DNA from: a virus
IMG/VR virus record: IMGVR_UViG_3300038678_000075
Location: 1 to 29,569 of that record
Length of the DNA stretch: 29,569 nt
Strand: one strand, 5' to 3'
Below are positions 21,188 through 29,205 of the stretch, piece after piece. A program made the position numbers and the translations under genes. Under the pieces are notes generated by a model. The model was not told where the DNA came from, did no database searches, and saw only the letters and a list, made by a program, of their open reading frames with translations. The first letter of the stretch is position 1; each line of letters opens with the position of its first letter.

Positions 21188-22183
21188 ATGGGCCTTTTCG
21201 GCGGAAACCTTGGCTCAATAGGGCTTGGTGCAGCAGGGTTCGCAATAGGTGGCCCCATAGGGGCTTCACTTGTTGCATCTGGAGCCGGTGGGCTCTTAGG
21301 TGGTGGTGCAGGCGGTGGTACAAACACTATTACCCAACAGTCCGTAGCTAATCCATTTACTGCGCAGGGGAGCTTATTTAATACTTCTTTTGGTCCTACA
21401 TCCCAACCAGGTGTTAATACAGGAGGAGGAACTTTAGGCAATCTTACTAATCAAGTTCGTGAAGGCCAGGGGCCTCTTGGACTTAATTTAGGTATCTCAG
21501 ATCCAACATTGCAAGGTATCAGCCAGCAAGGTTTATTTGGTGCTCAAGATTTCTTTAATCAGGCCCAGAACAACCCTAATGCAGCTTTGGCTGGACAACT
21601 TGGTGGTGGATTCTTAGAGCAACTGGGTACTTTTAATCCTTTAGATGTAGCTCAGAACCAATTTGGTTTACTGAGTCCCATTCTTAATGAGCAGTTTACT
21701 CAGGATAGACTATCTCAAGAGAACAGACAGTTTGCTCAAGGTAGGTTAGGTAGTACAGGTGGTGCCCAAGATGTGAATGCTCTGCTAGATTCTCAGAATG
21801 ATGCTCGTAGAAAACTTTTGTTTGAGAGTTTTGGTCAAGGCCAGCAAGCTCAAAACCAACTGTTTAATTTAGGCTCTGGTTTGTCCCAACTTGATCCACA
21901 ACTCCGTGGACTCTTTGGTGGGCTAGGTACTAATTTCTTAAATGTACCATTAAGTATTCAGCAAGCAGGTTTGAATCAAGCACAGATAGCTGGCTCCTTA
22001 GCTGGTGCTAATACATCAGGAACACTAACCAATCCGGGACAGAGTTTCTCTCAGCAAATTGGTGCTGGTTTAATTAATTCAGGTGTTAGTGGTCTAACTA
22101 GTGGCCTTGAGGGCCTATTCCAACCACCAACAGGAATCAATTTTGATCCAAGTATTGCACAAGGTGCTGGAGGTATTAGATAA
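21188..22183 (+). CDS. Putative internal virion / ejection protein, 331 aa
   Basis: GGAGG lies seven bases before the ATG. The N-terminus is Gly/Ala-rich and hydrophobic (IGLGAAGFAIGGPIGASLVA), able to enter a membrane. The rest is rich in Gln, Asn, Gly and Leu (QNQFGLLSPILNEQFTQDR; RKLLFESFGQGQQAQ) and lacks Cys and Lys almost entirely. It is the first of three genes joined by TAATG overlaps, the usual layout of podovirus ejection proteins such as P22 gp7, gp20 and gp16. These form a trans-envelope channel for DNA. Sequence identity to them cannot be claimed. Confidence 0.65.
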   Translation: MGLFGGNLGSIGLGAAGFAIGGPIGASLVASGAGGLLGGGAGGGTNTITQQSVANPFTAQGSLFNTSFGPTSQPGVNTGGGTLGNLTNQVREGQGPLGLNLGISDPTLQGISQQGLFGAQDFFNQAQNNPNAALAGQLGGGFLEQLGTFNPLDVAQNQFGLLSPILNEQFTQDRLSQENRQFAQGRLGSTGGAQDVNALLDSQNDARRKLLFESFGQGQQAQNQLFNLGSGLSQLDPQLRGLFGGLGTNFLNVPLSIQQAGLNQAQIAGSLAGANTSGTLTNPGQSFSQQIGAGLINSGVSGLTSGLEGLFQPPTGINFDPSIAQGAGGIR

Positions 22184-23193
22184 TGCCAGGTTTATTCGCT
22201 ACACCTCAAGAAATTGCAGCATTTGAAGCTCAACAAAGATCTCAGGCCTTTCAACGGCAAGATCCTATTGGTGGAGGGCTGTTTAATCTAGGTAATGAAC
22301 TAGGTAATGTCTTTCAACGGGGCATTGCTGGTGTTGATACCCGAAGTAAAGCACAAAAGAAAGCTGGTGGTATTCAGAAGGCTATACAAGGTTTGGATTT
22401 TTCTAAGCCTCGAACTATTGTTGATGCTGCTAACAGGCTAAATACTGAAGGAAATACAGAGGCTGCTGTTCAACTGTTAGGACTGTTACCTCCTCCTTCT
22501 AAGGCTCCTGAGATATGGAGTGAACCTTTTGAAAAAGTGATAGAGGTAGTTGATCCTGAAACAGGTAATACTACTAGAGAGCGTATGTTATTAAAGAAAA
22601 GTTCTCTTGGTAATGTTCAAAGTATAGGATCAGTTACAAGTAAGCCTGCTCCTGGTACTGGTCAAGCAGGCCAAACTCCTAAATCATTTAAGCCTATAGG
22701 AAATATTGTAGTTGATGGTAAACAAGTGGCTGCTTTTACACATCCGGGTAGGCACGCAGGTGCTCCTTTTATCATTACAGGTTTCGATCAAAAAGGACAA
22801 CCTATTACAGATGCAACATCCTCTGTAGGTGCTGAGTTGTTTACAACAGAACGGACTATTGAGCCTCCTCAGTTAAGTGAGAAGTTTGATATGGCTACTA
22901 TTATGACTGAGTTAAAGACTAAGTTTGGTGGTGAATTTGGTATTGATTTTTTTGGTGATATGAGTAAAGATGAGATTAATTCTGCTGCTCTTGATATTAG
23001 CCGGATGATTACTACAAAGAAGAGTCTTGATAATGAATTCAGACAGAGGTTTGCTGCTAATCCTACTGCTGCTAAAAGAGAGGCAGTTATGGAGTGGTTA
23101 AGACTAAATCGTCCTGATCTTGTACCTGAGACTACTGAAGATGAAAGAAAGACACGACTTAACAGAATACTAGGACGTAGAAACGTAAGATAA
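22183..23193 (+). CDS. Putative internal virion / ejection protein, 336 aa
   Basis: The start overlaps the previous stop (TAATG). The N-terminal part is Gln/Gly-rich with helices (PQEIAAFEAQQRSQAFQ), then a helical repeat-like region (RTIVDAANRLNTEGNTEAAV QLLGLL style). A Lys/Pro-rich loop around SKPAPGTGQAGQTPKSFK leads to a beta segment. A charged helical C-terminus follows, ending RKTRLNRILGRRNVR. No enzyme motif is seen. Its place between the two other ejection-type genes is the main evidence. Confidence 0.6.
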   Translation: MPGLFATPQEIAAFEAQQRSQAFQRQDPIGGGLFNLGNELGNVFQRGIAGVDTRSKAQKKAGGIQKAIQGLDFSKPRTIVDAANRLNTEGNTEAAVQLLGLLPPPSKAPEIWSEPFEKVIEVVDPETGNTTRERMLLKKSSLGNVQSIGSVTSKPAPGTGQAGQTPKSFKPIGNIVVDGKQVAAFTHPGRHAGAPFIITGFDQKGQPITDATSSVGAELFTTERTIEPPQLSEKFDMATIMTELKTKFGGEFGIDFFGDMSKDEINSAALDISRMITTKKSLDNEFRQRFAANPTAAKREAVMEWLRLNRPDLVPETTEDERKTRLNRILGRRNVR

Positions 23194-26111
23194 TGGCTAC
23201 TCGTAGAGAGATAGAAGATGCAATCTTAGCGGCTGATGGCCGAGGTGATACTGAGGAAGTTAACTTCTTAATTAGTATGCTTGGTAGTACACAGGAAGAA
23301 CAACCTACTCTGCTTGGTAACAATGCTAAAGTTATTGATGAAGTTTTAACTGAAGGTCCACTCCCTTGGAAGGGCGCTAATGCTGCTCTTATGGGGCTGG
23401 CTCACGGTGCCTTAGATACATCTAGGGGATTAAGACAGATCTTTGGTGGTAAAGATACTCTGAATGAATTGGCCTCAGAAGAGGAGATTCTTGATTCTTT
23501 GTACGCTAGCCCTCAAGGTACAGCAGCCAGAGTTGGGCAAGTAGGTGGCTTTTTTGCTGATCCTGTTAACCTAGCATTGGTTGGTGCTGGTGGCCTAGCC
23601 GCTAAAGGTACCATTAAGGGGGCTAGTTTGCTCTCTAAGGGACTTAGGGGATCACTGGCTGCTACCCGTACACCCTTTATTAGAGCCGCTCAGGGAGGCT
23701 TAGCGGGAGCCGTAACAGGTAGTACTACTTTCATAGACGAGAAAGCAGGACTAACTAGAGAAGATATGACACTCATGGGCGCTGCTGGCGGAGGTATTCT
23801 TGCTCCTATAGTTGATAAGGGAGTTCGTACCTTCCTAGCTAAGCGAGGTGCTAAGTCTGTTGTTGATAAGTCCGATATGGTAGATAATTATGAGAACTTA
23901 TATAACTTAAATCTTATAGAGTTTAGGGGTAATAAACAAAAGGCCCATACTCAAGCAGCTAAACAACTTGGTTTTAATTGGGGTGGTGCTAAGCAATTGG
24001 CAGGAGAGGCTCAAAGAGAAGTTCCTACACTCGCTCGTAATCCTGTACAAGCTAGAGAAAACCTAATAACTAAGCCTAATGTGTACGGTTTATCTTCTGA
24101 TGAAGAAATTAAGGCCATTAAGGCTGGAGTTATGAGTGCTGATGAAGCTAGTAAATGGGTAAAGGGAGTTAAGCCCAGTATACAGCAAAAGAAAATTAAT
24201 CAAGGTAAGAAGATAGCCGCTAAGCGCGCTAAAGGTGATATATTAAGTGGACTTGATAGGGCTCTTGGTAGTTCTATGACTCGTTTAAGAAATATTTCAC
24301 CTAAACTAGCTAAGCCTCTTCAAACATTTGAACTCTTTACTAGTAAGCAAAGTAACGATTGGATTACTGAAGGTAGTAAATTCTTTGATGCTATAGAAAA
24401 CTTTGAGAGGGTAGTGGATAAAGATACATATAATAGGTTTTATGCTAAGTTACTAACTAACGCCGATGAAGCTATAATTGAAGTAGCCCAGAAGCCTTTA
24501 GGAAGGAATATTGTTAAAGAATACCTAACTATTAAGGGTATCCTTGATACTATTTATAAACAAGGTGGAGAGTTGGAAGGACTGGCTGGCTTTCGTAAGG
24601 GATTCTTCCCGCGCGTGCCTTCTAAAGATCCAAACAGGCTAGCCCTAATCACTGCTGATCCTGAGTTGTCTAATGTTAAAAAGCAATTACGAATGAAGGG
24701 TAAGGAAGATGATCCTGTTGAGTGGGCTAAGAAGCTAAATGAATTCGCTAAGCAAAGAAAAGAGCCTGAGTTTGCCAAGGGATCAACATTAGGTAGAGAA
24801 CGTATACTGCCTTTTGTCAAGAAGGAACAGGCAGATGCTTATGTACCTCCTCGGGCAGCGTTTGATAGTTATATTAATGATGCTACTCATGTCATAGGAC
24901 GTAGGAAGTTCTTCACTAATTTAGGAGATGAGAAACATAAAGTTAGTGCTATTGGTGAGGTGTTGGACGTAGATAGTTTGATTGATTCTGTAGGTAAGGT
25001 GGGAGTTAAAGGAAAGGATGCTCTTGAGGCGGCTCAAATACTTCAAGCTAGGTTTGGACCAGGGGAAGTGGCAATGGGACAGACAGCATCGGCTCTTAAA
25101 GACATGTCTCATATTACATTGCTTGGTGATATACATTCTACACTAACACAAGTTCAAGATGTGTATGCTTCTATGTATAAGAATGGTGTGTTTAACGCTA
25201 TAAGGGGTGGTTATCAAAACTTTACAGGCAAGGGGATGAGTAAAGAAGTTGTTCTGGGTTTACGAGACCACATAGCCGACTTTGCCTCTACTGCGCCTAC
25301 TAAAAAGATTGCTGATAAGATACTCACTGTAACAGGTTTTAGAGCTGTAGATAAATTTGGTAAGCAAACCTTTATGAACTCTTCTCTTTTAAAGAATCAG
25401 CAATTAGCTCGTAAGAATCCAGAGAAGTTTGCTAAGAAGTGGGGGGAGTTCTTTGGTAATGAAACTGAACAGTTGATGAATGAATTGAAGTTATATAAAA
25501 CTCCTGATGATGTAACTGATAGAATTGGTTTGATGTTATGGGATGATTTGAGTAAGGTTCAGCCTATCTCATTATCTGAAATGCCCGAAGCTTATCATCG
25601 TATGAAGAATGGTAGGCTTTTATATGCTTTGAATTCCTTTACTATTAAGCAACTTGATATTATACGTAATGATGTATATAACAGTTTGAGGAAAGGGGAT
25701 TATAAAAGAGCTGCTCTAGCTCTAGCTGGATATGGTATGTTCTTCACAGGAGCTTCTATACCTGTCGACATGATGAAGGATCACTTGGCTGGTAGAGACC
25801 CTAGAGGACTACGAGATCTTGCTGGAGAGGGTGCCTTAAAGGCTATAGGTTTAAATAAATATACCTTTGACAAATTAGATAAGCCTGATGGCTTAACATC
25901 TGCTATAGCTGGAATGGTTACAGCCTCTATAGCACCGCTTGCTATTCTTGTAAATTCAATTTATAATCAGAAGCCAGAGGAGTTGTTTGAATTTGTTCCA
26001 GTGATAGGTAGGACAGTAAAGTCTCGATCTAAAGAAAAAGATATCTTTGATGAGATTAAGTTTTCAGATGATTTATTTGATACGGAAGGATTGTTTGAGG
26101 ATCTTAGATAA
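23193..26111 (+). CDS. Large internal virion / ejection protein, 972 aa
   Basis: This is the largest protein in the window, joined to its neighbours by TAATG overlaps at both ends. It starts MATRREIEDAILAADGRGDT. Residues 90-210 are Ala/Gly-rich and hydrophobic (GGFFADPVNLALVGAGGLAA; VDKGVRTFLAKRGAK). The rest is basic and helical, with segments such as RKGFFPRVPSKDPNRLALI and a C-terminal hydrophobic stretch LTSAIAGMVTASIAPLAILV. Size and order fit the big podovirus protein that leaves the virion with the DNA and lines the channel. I see no lysozyme or transglycosylase catalytic motif, but one could be missed. Confidence 0.7.
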   Translation: MATRREIEDAILAADGRGDTEEVNFLISMLGSTQEEQPTLLGNNAKVIDEVLTEGPLPWKGANAALMGLAHGALDTSRGLRQIFGGKDTLNELASEEEILDSLYASPQGTAARVGQVGGFFADPVNLALVGAGGLAAKGTIKGASLLSKGLRGSLAATRTPFIRAAQGGLAGAVTGSTTFIDEKAGLTREDMTLMGAAGGGILAPIVDKGVRTFLAKRGAKSVVDKSDMVDNYENLYNLNLIEFRGNKQKAHTQAAKQLGFNWGGAKQLAGEAQREVPTLARNPVQARENLITKPNVYGLSSDEEIKAIKAGVMSADEASKWVKGVKPSIQQKKINQGKKIAAKRAKGDILSGLDRALGSSMTRLRNISPKLAKPLQTFELFTSKQSNDWITEGSKFFDAIENFERVVDKDTYNRFYAKLLTNADEAIIEVAQKPLGRNIVKEYLTIKGILDTIYKQGGELEGLAGFRKGFFPRVPSKDPNRLALITADPELSNVKKQLRMKGKEDDPVEWAKKLNEFAKQRKEPEFAKGSTLGRERILPFVKKEQADAYVPPRAAFDSYINDATHVIGRRKFFTNLGDEKHKVSAIGEVLDVDSLIDSVGKVGVKGKDALEAAQILQARFGPGEVAMGQTASALKDMSHITLLGDIHSTLTQVQDVYASMYKNGVFNAIRGGYQNFTGKGMSKEVVLGLRDHIADFASTAPTKKIADKILTVTGFRAVDKFGKQTFMNSSLLKNQQLARKNPEKFAKKWGEFFGNETEQLMNELKLYKTPDDVTDRIGLMLWDDLSKVQPISLSEMPEAYHRMKNGRLLYALNSFTIKQLDIIRNDVYNSLRKGDYKRAALALAGYGMFFTGASIPVDMMKDHLAGRDPRGLRDLAGEGALKAIGLNKYTFDKLDKPDGLTSAIAGMVTASIAPLAILVNSIYNQKPEELFEFVPVIGRTVKSRSKEKDIFDEIKFSDDLFDTEGLFEDLR

Positions 26112-26485
26112 TGTCATTACATTCAAGTAAGACAAGTGATAAGGCTTGGCGTAGGTCTTTTATTCCTACGCCTATTATTATAGAAGACTCAGATATGTTA
26201 AATAACTGGGTAAACTTCTATTCTCCTGATGTAGAAAAAGTTCGTTATTGGAAAACTCCTGATAATATAATCCATATAGAGGGGTTACTAAAAGATGGAA
26301 CAGTAGGTAGTCCCGCTTTTATTTTGCCGGCTGGATACAGACCCCCTGTTGAACGTATTATTTCAACTACTGCTAATAGTGCTTTTGCACAAATGACTGT
26401 TAAAACAGATGGAAATGTTAGACCCCATACAGGCGTTAATACCCCCTGGTTTTCATTAGATGGTATTTCTTTCAGGGCAGCTTAG
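26111..26485 (+). CDS. Tail fibre / receptor-contact domain protein, 124 aa
   Basis: The start overlaps the previous stop (TAATG). Strand-rich sequence NNWVNFYSPDVEKVRYWKT leads to IIHIEGLLKDGTVGSPAFIL and PAGYRPP. The pattern 'W-x-N...V-x-Y...G-x-(I/V)-x-x-G-(T)...F-x-LP-x-GYRP' is a domain found at the tips of many phage fibres and spikes. As a separate 124-aa protein it would attach to a longer fibre or to the tail hub. The C-terminus overlaps the convergent minus gene by 14 bases. Confidence 0.65.
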   Translation: MSLHSSKTSDKAWRRSFIPTPIIIEDSDMLNNWVNFYSPDVEKVRYWKTPDNIIHIEGLLKDGTVGSPAFILPAGYRPPVERIISTTANSAFAQMTVKTDGNVRPHTGVNTPWFSLDGISFRAA

Positions 26486-26858
26486 TTATTTCCTTCTCCA
26501 ATATAGCTAACGCATTCCAAGCCATATGTGCTGTATGCGTTAGCCCGCTATCAGGATCAACCTCTTCTCCTGCTGCTCTTTTAAGGTAGTGCCTCATAAA
26601 GGCATCTGTATACCTCTCTAAGCCACGATCTACAGAGAGCCACCCATGCTCAGAGTATTTATTTGCTCCGAATGTACCCACCTCAGAGACAGCGAGAAGG
26701 GCATTAGCGAAGTCACCCAAGACTAAACCTGCTCTAACCTTTCCATTATCTAGTTTAGCTCCAGCTTGGTGTTGATTTACACCATCTGGATCAGCTTCTA
26801 TTACTCCAATCGAACCTCCTCTTCCTTCAATTTCTTTTATAATTTCTGCTGCTATCAT
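26472..26858 (-). CDS. dATP/dGTP diphosphohydrolase-type protein (DUF5664-like), 128 aa
   Basis: The core GAKLDNGKVRAGLVLGDFAN, then SEVGTFGANKYSEHGW, RYTDAFMRHYLKRAAGEEVD and GLTHTAHMAWNALAILEKE is the signature order of the small phage family named dATP/dGTP diphosphohydrolase, N-terminal domain. Conserved Arg/His pairs (R89, H90) and a late H-x-x-H (108 and 111) are in place. The enzyme type hydrolyses purine dNTPs to monophosphates. It overlaps the next upstream gene by ATGA and is last in its operon. Family membership is from memory of the pattern; substrate preference is not visible. Confidence 0.75.
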   Translation of the reverse strand: MIAAEIIKEIEGRGGSIGVIEADPDGVNQHQAGAKLDNGKVRAGLVLGDFANALLAVSEVGTFGANKYSEHGWLSVDRGLERYTDAFMRHYLKRAAGEEVDPDSGLTHTAHMAWNALAILEKEITKLP

Positions 26859-27103
26859 ACATCTACCTCCAACAATTTATCCCTGAGTACAGTGATATCA
26901 TCTATAAGTATACCTAACTTCTTCACAACTTCAGCCTTGTCTTTCTTAGTATCAAACCACAAGTTAAGACTAATTATCCTATTACAATCAGCTAATTTTA
27001 AGAAACCCTCTTCATCAGTTTCTTGTCCTGTAATAAGATAGCCATTATCTCCACTGGCTAAAGGATTAAGCCATGTACGTTTTTTCCATTTCTTTATTTT
27101 CAT
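26855..27103 (-). CDS. Hypothetical protein, 82 aa
   Basis: It overlaps its neighbours on both sides by four bases, so it is translated within the same operon. The N-terminus is basic (MKIKKWKKRTWLNPLASGD), then a strand-like NGYLITGQETDEEGFLKLAD and a helical end (KAEVVKKLGILIDDITVLRD). It carries no recognised motif. Placement between two nucleotide-hydrolase genes suggests involvement in DNA or nucleotide metabolism, by context only. Confidence 0.65.
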   Translation of the reverse strand: MKIKKWKKRTWLNPLASGDNGYLITGQETDEEGFLKLADCNRIISLNLWFDTKKDKAEVVKKLGILIDDITVLRDKLLEVDV

Positions 27104-27657
27104 AATTCTAGTCCATTGTTGCTTGTGTAAGTGTTGAATGCCTTGAGAAATAACTTCTCAGATTCTAAGGTAGTTAGCGGCATTGTAGCAGAATCTATAG
27201 GCTCTATTCCATCCAGTATACCCCAGTTATAATTATCTTCTGGAAGCAAGTCTCTCTTCTCTGTAGCCAGTGCTATTAAATCAGCTTTCTTAATTATTGG
27301 ATGTATAGTACCCTCACATCCATAGTATTCCAATATGTGTTTTAATAGCTTATTTTCTATCTTCTTATAATCTGGTATTAACATCTTAAGGGGAGACGGT
27401 ACATCTCCCATAAATGCCTCAGCAGCATCATGGAGCAAGGCCTGTAGCTTATACTCTTTAGGAACTAAAGAAGATACTACAACACTGTGACAGGCAACAG
27501 AATAAAAGGGCCTACATTGGCCTCCAAATCTACATATATTAGATAAACCGTAGGCTATAGGTTCAATTTTAGGTTCCCATAGGTCAGGAGCTATATAGTC
27601 TAAGTAGTCACCATTACTTAGTAATAAGACAGGGAATACTGATTCTTTATATATCAT
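27100..27657 (-). CDS. HD-domain phosphohydrolase (YfbR/DatZ-type), 185 aa
   Basis: I chose the ATG at 27657 because AAGAGG precedes it; an earlier TTG would overlap the stop of the upstream gene. The HD metal site is complete: CRFGGQCRPFYSVACHS (His57), LLHDAAEAFMGDVPSPLK (His76, Asp77), and ADLIALATEKRDLL (Asp126). The 'RFGGQ...FYSVA-H-S' opening and 'LLHDAxEAxxGDVPSPLK' core match the YfbR-like phage HD enzymes. These include dATP triphosphohydrolases (DatZ) of 2-aminoadenine phages, but also many other nucleotidases. Substrate cannot be told from sequence alone. Confidence 0.8.
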   Translation of the reverse strand: MIYKESVFPVLLLSNGDYLDYIAPDLWEPKIEPIAYGLSNICRFGGQCRPFYSVACHSVVVSSLVPKEYKLQALLHDAAEAFMGDVPSPLKMLIPDYKKIENKLLKHILEYYGCEGTIHPIIKKADLIALATEKRDLLPEDNYNWGILDGIEPIDSATMPLTTLESEKLFLKAFNTYTSNNGLEL

Positions 27658-27670
27658 ATCATTTAACCTC

Positions 27671-27835
27671 TTATCCAAACTTAGGTATTAAAATAATACC
27701 TATAGTGATAGTACATGCAGATAGCCAGTATAGAGCACTTCCGTAATTGCCCACACTTAGGTGTATTCCACTGGCTATAAACCCCAATATCGCTATTATA
27801 CTAGGAAGTATTTGTGTAAAATTAAGTAATGTCAT
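27671..27835 (-). CDS. Small membrane protein, 54 aa
   Basis: A near-perfect GGAGGTAG stands two bases before the ATG at 27835, and the frame ends in TAA at 27673-27671. The protein has two hydrophobic spans (FTQILPSIIAILGFIASGIHL and ALYWLSACTITIGIILIPKFG, trimmed here) separated by SVGNYGS. This gives a helical hairpin with both ends on the same side. It lies in the nucleotide-metabolism operon. The function is unknown. Confidence 0.7.
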   Translation of the reverse strand: MTLLNFTQILPSIIAILGFIASGIHLSVGNYGSALYWLSACTITIGIILIPKFG

Positions 27836-27844
27836 TCTACCTCC

Positions 27845-28606
27845 TTATAGTTTAGACTGAGTAAGGGTTGCTTTACGTTTCGCTATAGGCAGTATAGTTG
27901 TACGTCCTTTAAGGTTAGTACCACATTCGTTACACTTGTATCGTTGATAACTCTGTGTTTGTAAATGCTCTACACCATTCTTCTTAATGTTGTGACTGCC
28001 ACAATTAGTACAAGCTACCTCTTCAGAGTCAGTAAACAGTGTTACATTAGGATGGTTATTAATCCAAGGTAAAAGTTTATTGTACAACTTAGGAAGGAGT
28101 TTTACATCCTGTATATTGTATTTTTTCATAGTGGCCCATGCTTTAGCATCACCAGCTAGGCATTCATTCCACAGTTTCATACCCTTATGAGGCAACTTAC
28201 TACCTAGTCCTAAAAATTGAGCCACATAATCTAGTTTATTACTAACAAAACGAAACCTACGTCTAGCTGTTTCTAACAAATCCACTTGCTGATAAGGGGT
28301 GGGTGGCTCTAGTCCGAGTTTAACAAATTCCTTGTTTAGAATAGGCATATCAAACTTCCTACCATTATAATGAACTACAATATCAGCCTCTTCTAAAAGT
28401 GCATGTATTGTATTTATCATATCATTTTCATCGGTATGGTAGATACTTTTATACATAACAGTATTAGGCCTAGTATGCCATGCAGCAGCCCAGCATAAAG
28501 TATGTCCTGACTCTACTATTTGATCTAACCCTACGTTTTGATTAAACAAACCCCACGTATATACAATATTAGGAGCTGTTTCTATATCTAGATGTAGTAT
28601 TTTCAT
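27845..28606 (-). CDS. DEDDy 3'-5' exonuclease with C-terminal zinc ribbon, 253 aa
   Basis: The ATG at 28606 has AAGGAAAAGGA directly before it. The DnaQ-like fold shows motif I LHLDIET (Asp7, Glu9), motif II VVHYNGRKFDMPIL (Asp86) and motif III YNIQDVKLL (Tyr163 and Asp167, the Y-x3-D form). All four acidic metal ligands are present, so it should be active on DNA or RNA 3' ends. A zinc ribbon follows: CTNC (199-202) and CNEC (225-228). It is coupled to the HNH gene by an ATGA overlap. It may act as a separate proofreading or DNA-degrading subunit. Confidence 0.85.
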   Translation of the reverse strand: MKILHLDIETAPNIVYTWGLFNQNVGLDQIVESGHTLCWAAAWHTRPNTVMYKSIYHTDENDMINTIHALLEEADIVVHYNGRKFDMPILNKEFVKLGLEPPTPYQQVDLLETARRRFRFVSNKLDYVAQFLGLGSKLPHKGMKLWNECLAGDAKAWATMKKYNIQDVKLLPKLYNKLLPWINNHPNVTLFTDSEEVACTNCGSHNIKKNGVEHLQTQSYQRYKCNECGTNLKGRTTILPIAKRKATLTQSKL

Positions 28607-29016
28607 TCCTTTTCCTTTTGTGTCTTCCTTGTATGGCAAGTGGAGCACAAAACTTGAAGACTATCTTCTCCAACGAAGAGTCTTTCAGTAAAACTAGCAA
28701 TATCATTAAAACCCTTCAATGAACCTGCCGGTATTATGTGGTCTACTTGTACTTGTTTTTGCTTAAACCAATGATTGCATCCTGCACATTGGTATTCCTT
28801 TACAGTTCTAACTTCTCCTATTCTCTTGCCTGTCTTAAATACAACAGGCTCTCCATTCTCACCTGTGATCTGTGCGATACGTGATGATTGTTTGAGTCTG
28901 TTATACTTAGGTGGCCATCTATTAAACTTCTCTCTTAGGCCAGAGCGGATAAAGCCAAAGAATTTAGCTGTGCTCCACTCCGGGAAGGGTAGGAAAGGTG
29001 GCGTACGTTTAGCCAT
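28603..29016 (-). CDS. HNH endonuclease, 137 aa
   Basis: The HNH site is clear: CAGC at residues 77-80, VDHIIPAGSL from residue 91, and LCSTCHTRKT at 123-132. This gives a structural zinc on four Cys and the catalytic His93. An N-terminal region with KFFGFIRSGLREKFNRWPPK looks like a DNA-contact helix. Free-standing HNH proteins of this kind occur in phage replication regions as nicking enzymes, packaging aids or homing nucleases. It ends in an overlap (ATGA) with the exonuclease gene and begins in one (TAATG) with the 59-aa gene, so it is a settled member of the operon rather than a recent insert. Confidence 0.85.
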   Translation of the reverse strand: MAKRTPPFLPFPEWSTAKFFGFIRSGLREKFNRWPPKYNRLKQSSRIAQITGENGEPVVFKTGKRIGEVRTVKEYQCAGCNHWFKQKQVQVDHIIPAGSLKGFNDIASFTERLFVGEDSLQVLCSTCHTRKTQKEKE

Positions 29017-29195
29017 TATTGGTTATGAAATGTATCATGAATTTCATGTTCCACAATTCGTGGATACACCTCCCCACTGCCTCGTATCTTTCCTGCGTGT
29101 TTTTCAGCAGCTTCTTTATTATTGTAAAAATGACTTCTCCTTTTTTCAAGTCGCTGCCACCTAGGTAGTATTTGTAATTCATAAATTACGTACAT
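29016..29195 (-). CDS. Hypothetical protein, 59 aa
   Basis: I chose the ATG at 29195 (MYVIYELQILPRWQRLEKRR) because GGAGG lies four bases upstream; the longer frame would overlap the exonuclease gene. The protein is basic and helical (KRRSHFYNNKEAAEKHAGKI). It is of the type called 'YVIYE...F.t.eeAekha', small proteins scattered through phage replication operons. The stop overlaps the HNH start (TAATG). The function is unknown. Confidence 0.65.
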   Translation of the reverse strand: MYVIYELQILPRWQRLEKRRSHFYNNKEAAEKHAGKIRGSGEVYPRIVEHEIHDTFHNQ

Positions 29196-29205
29196 AAGAC
29201 CTCCA

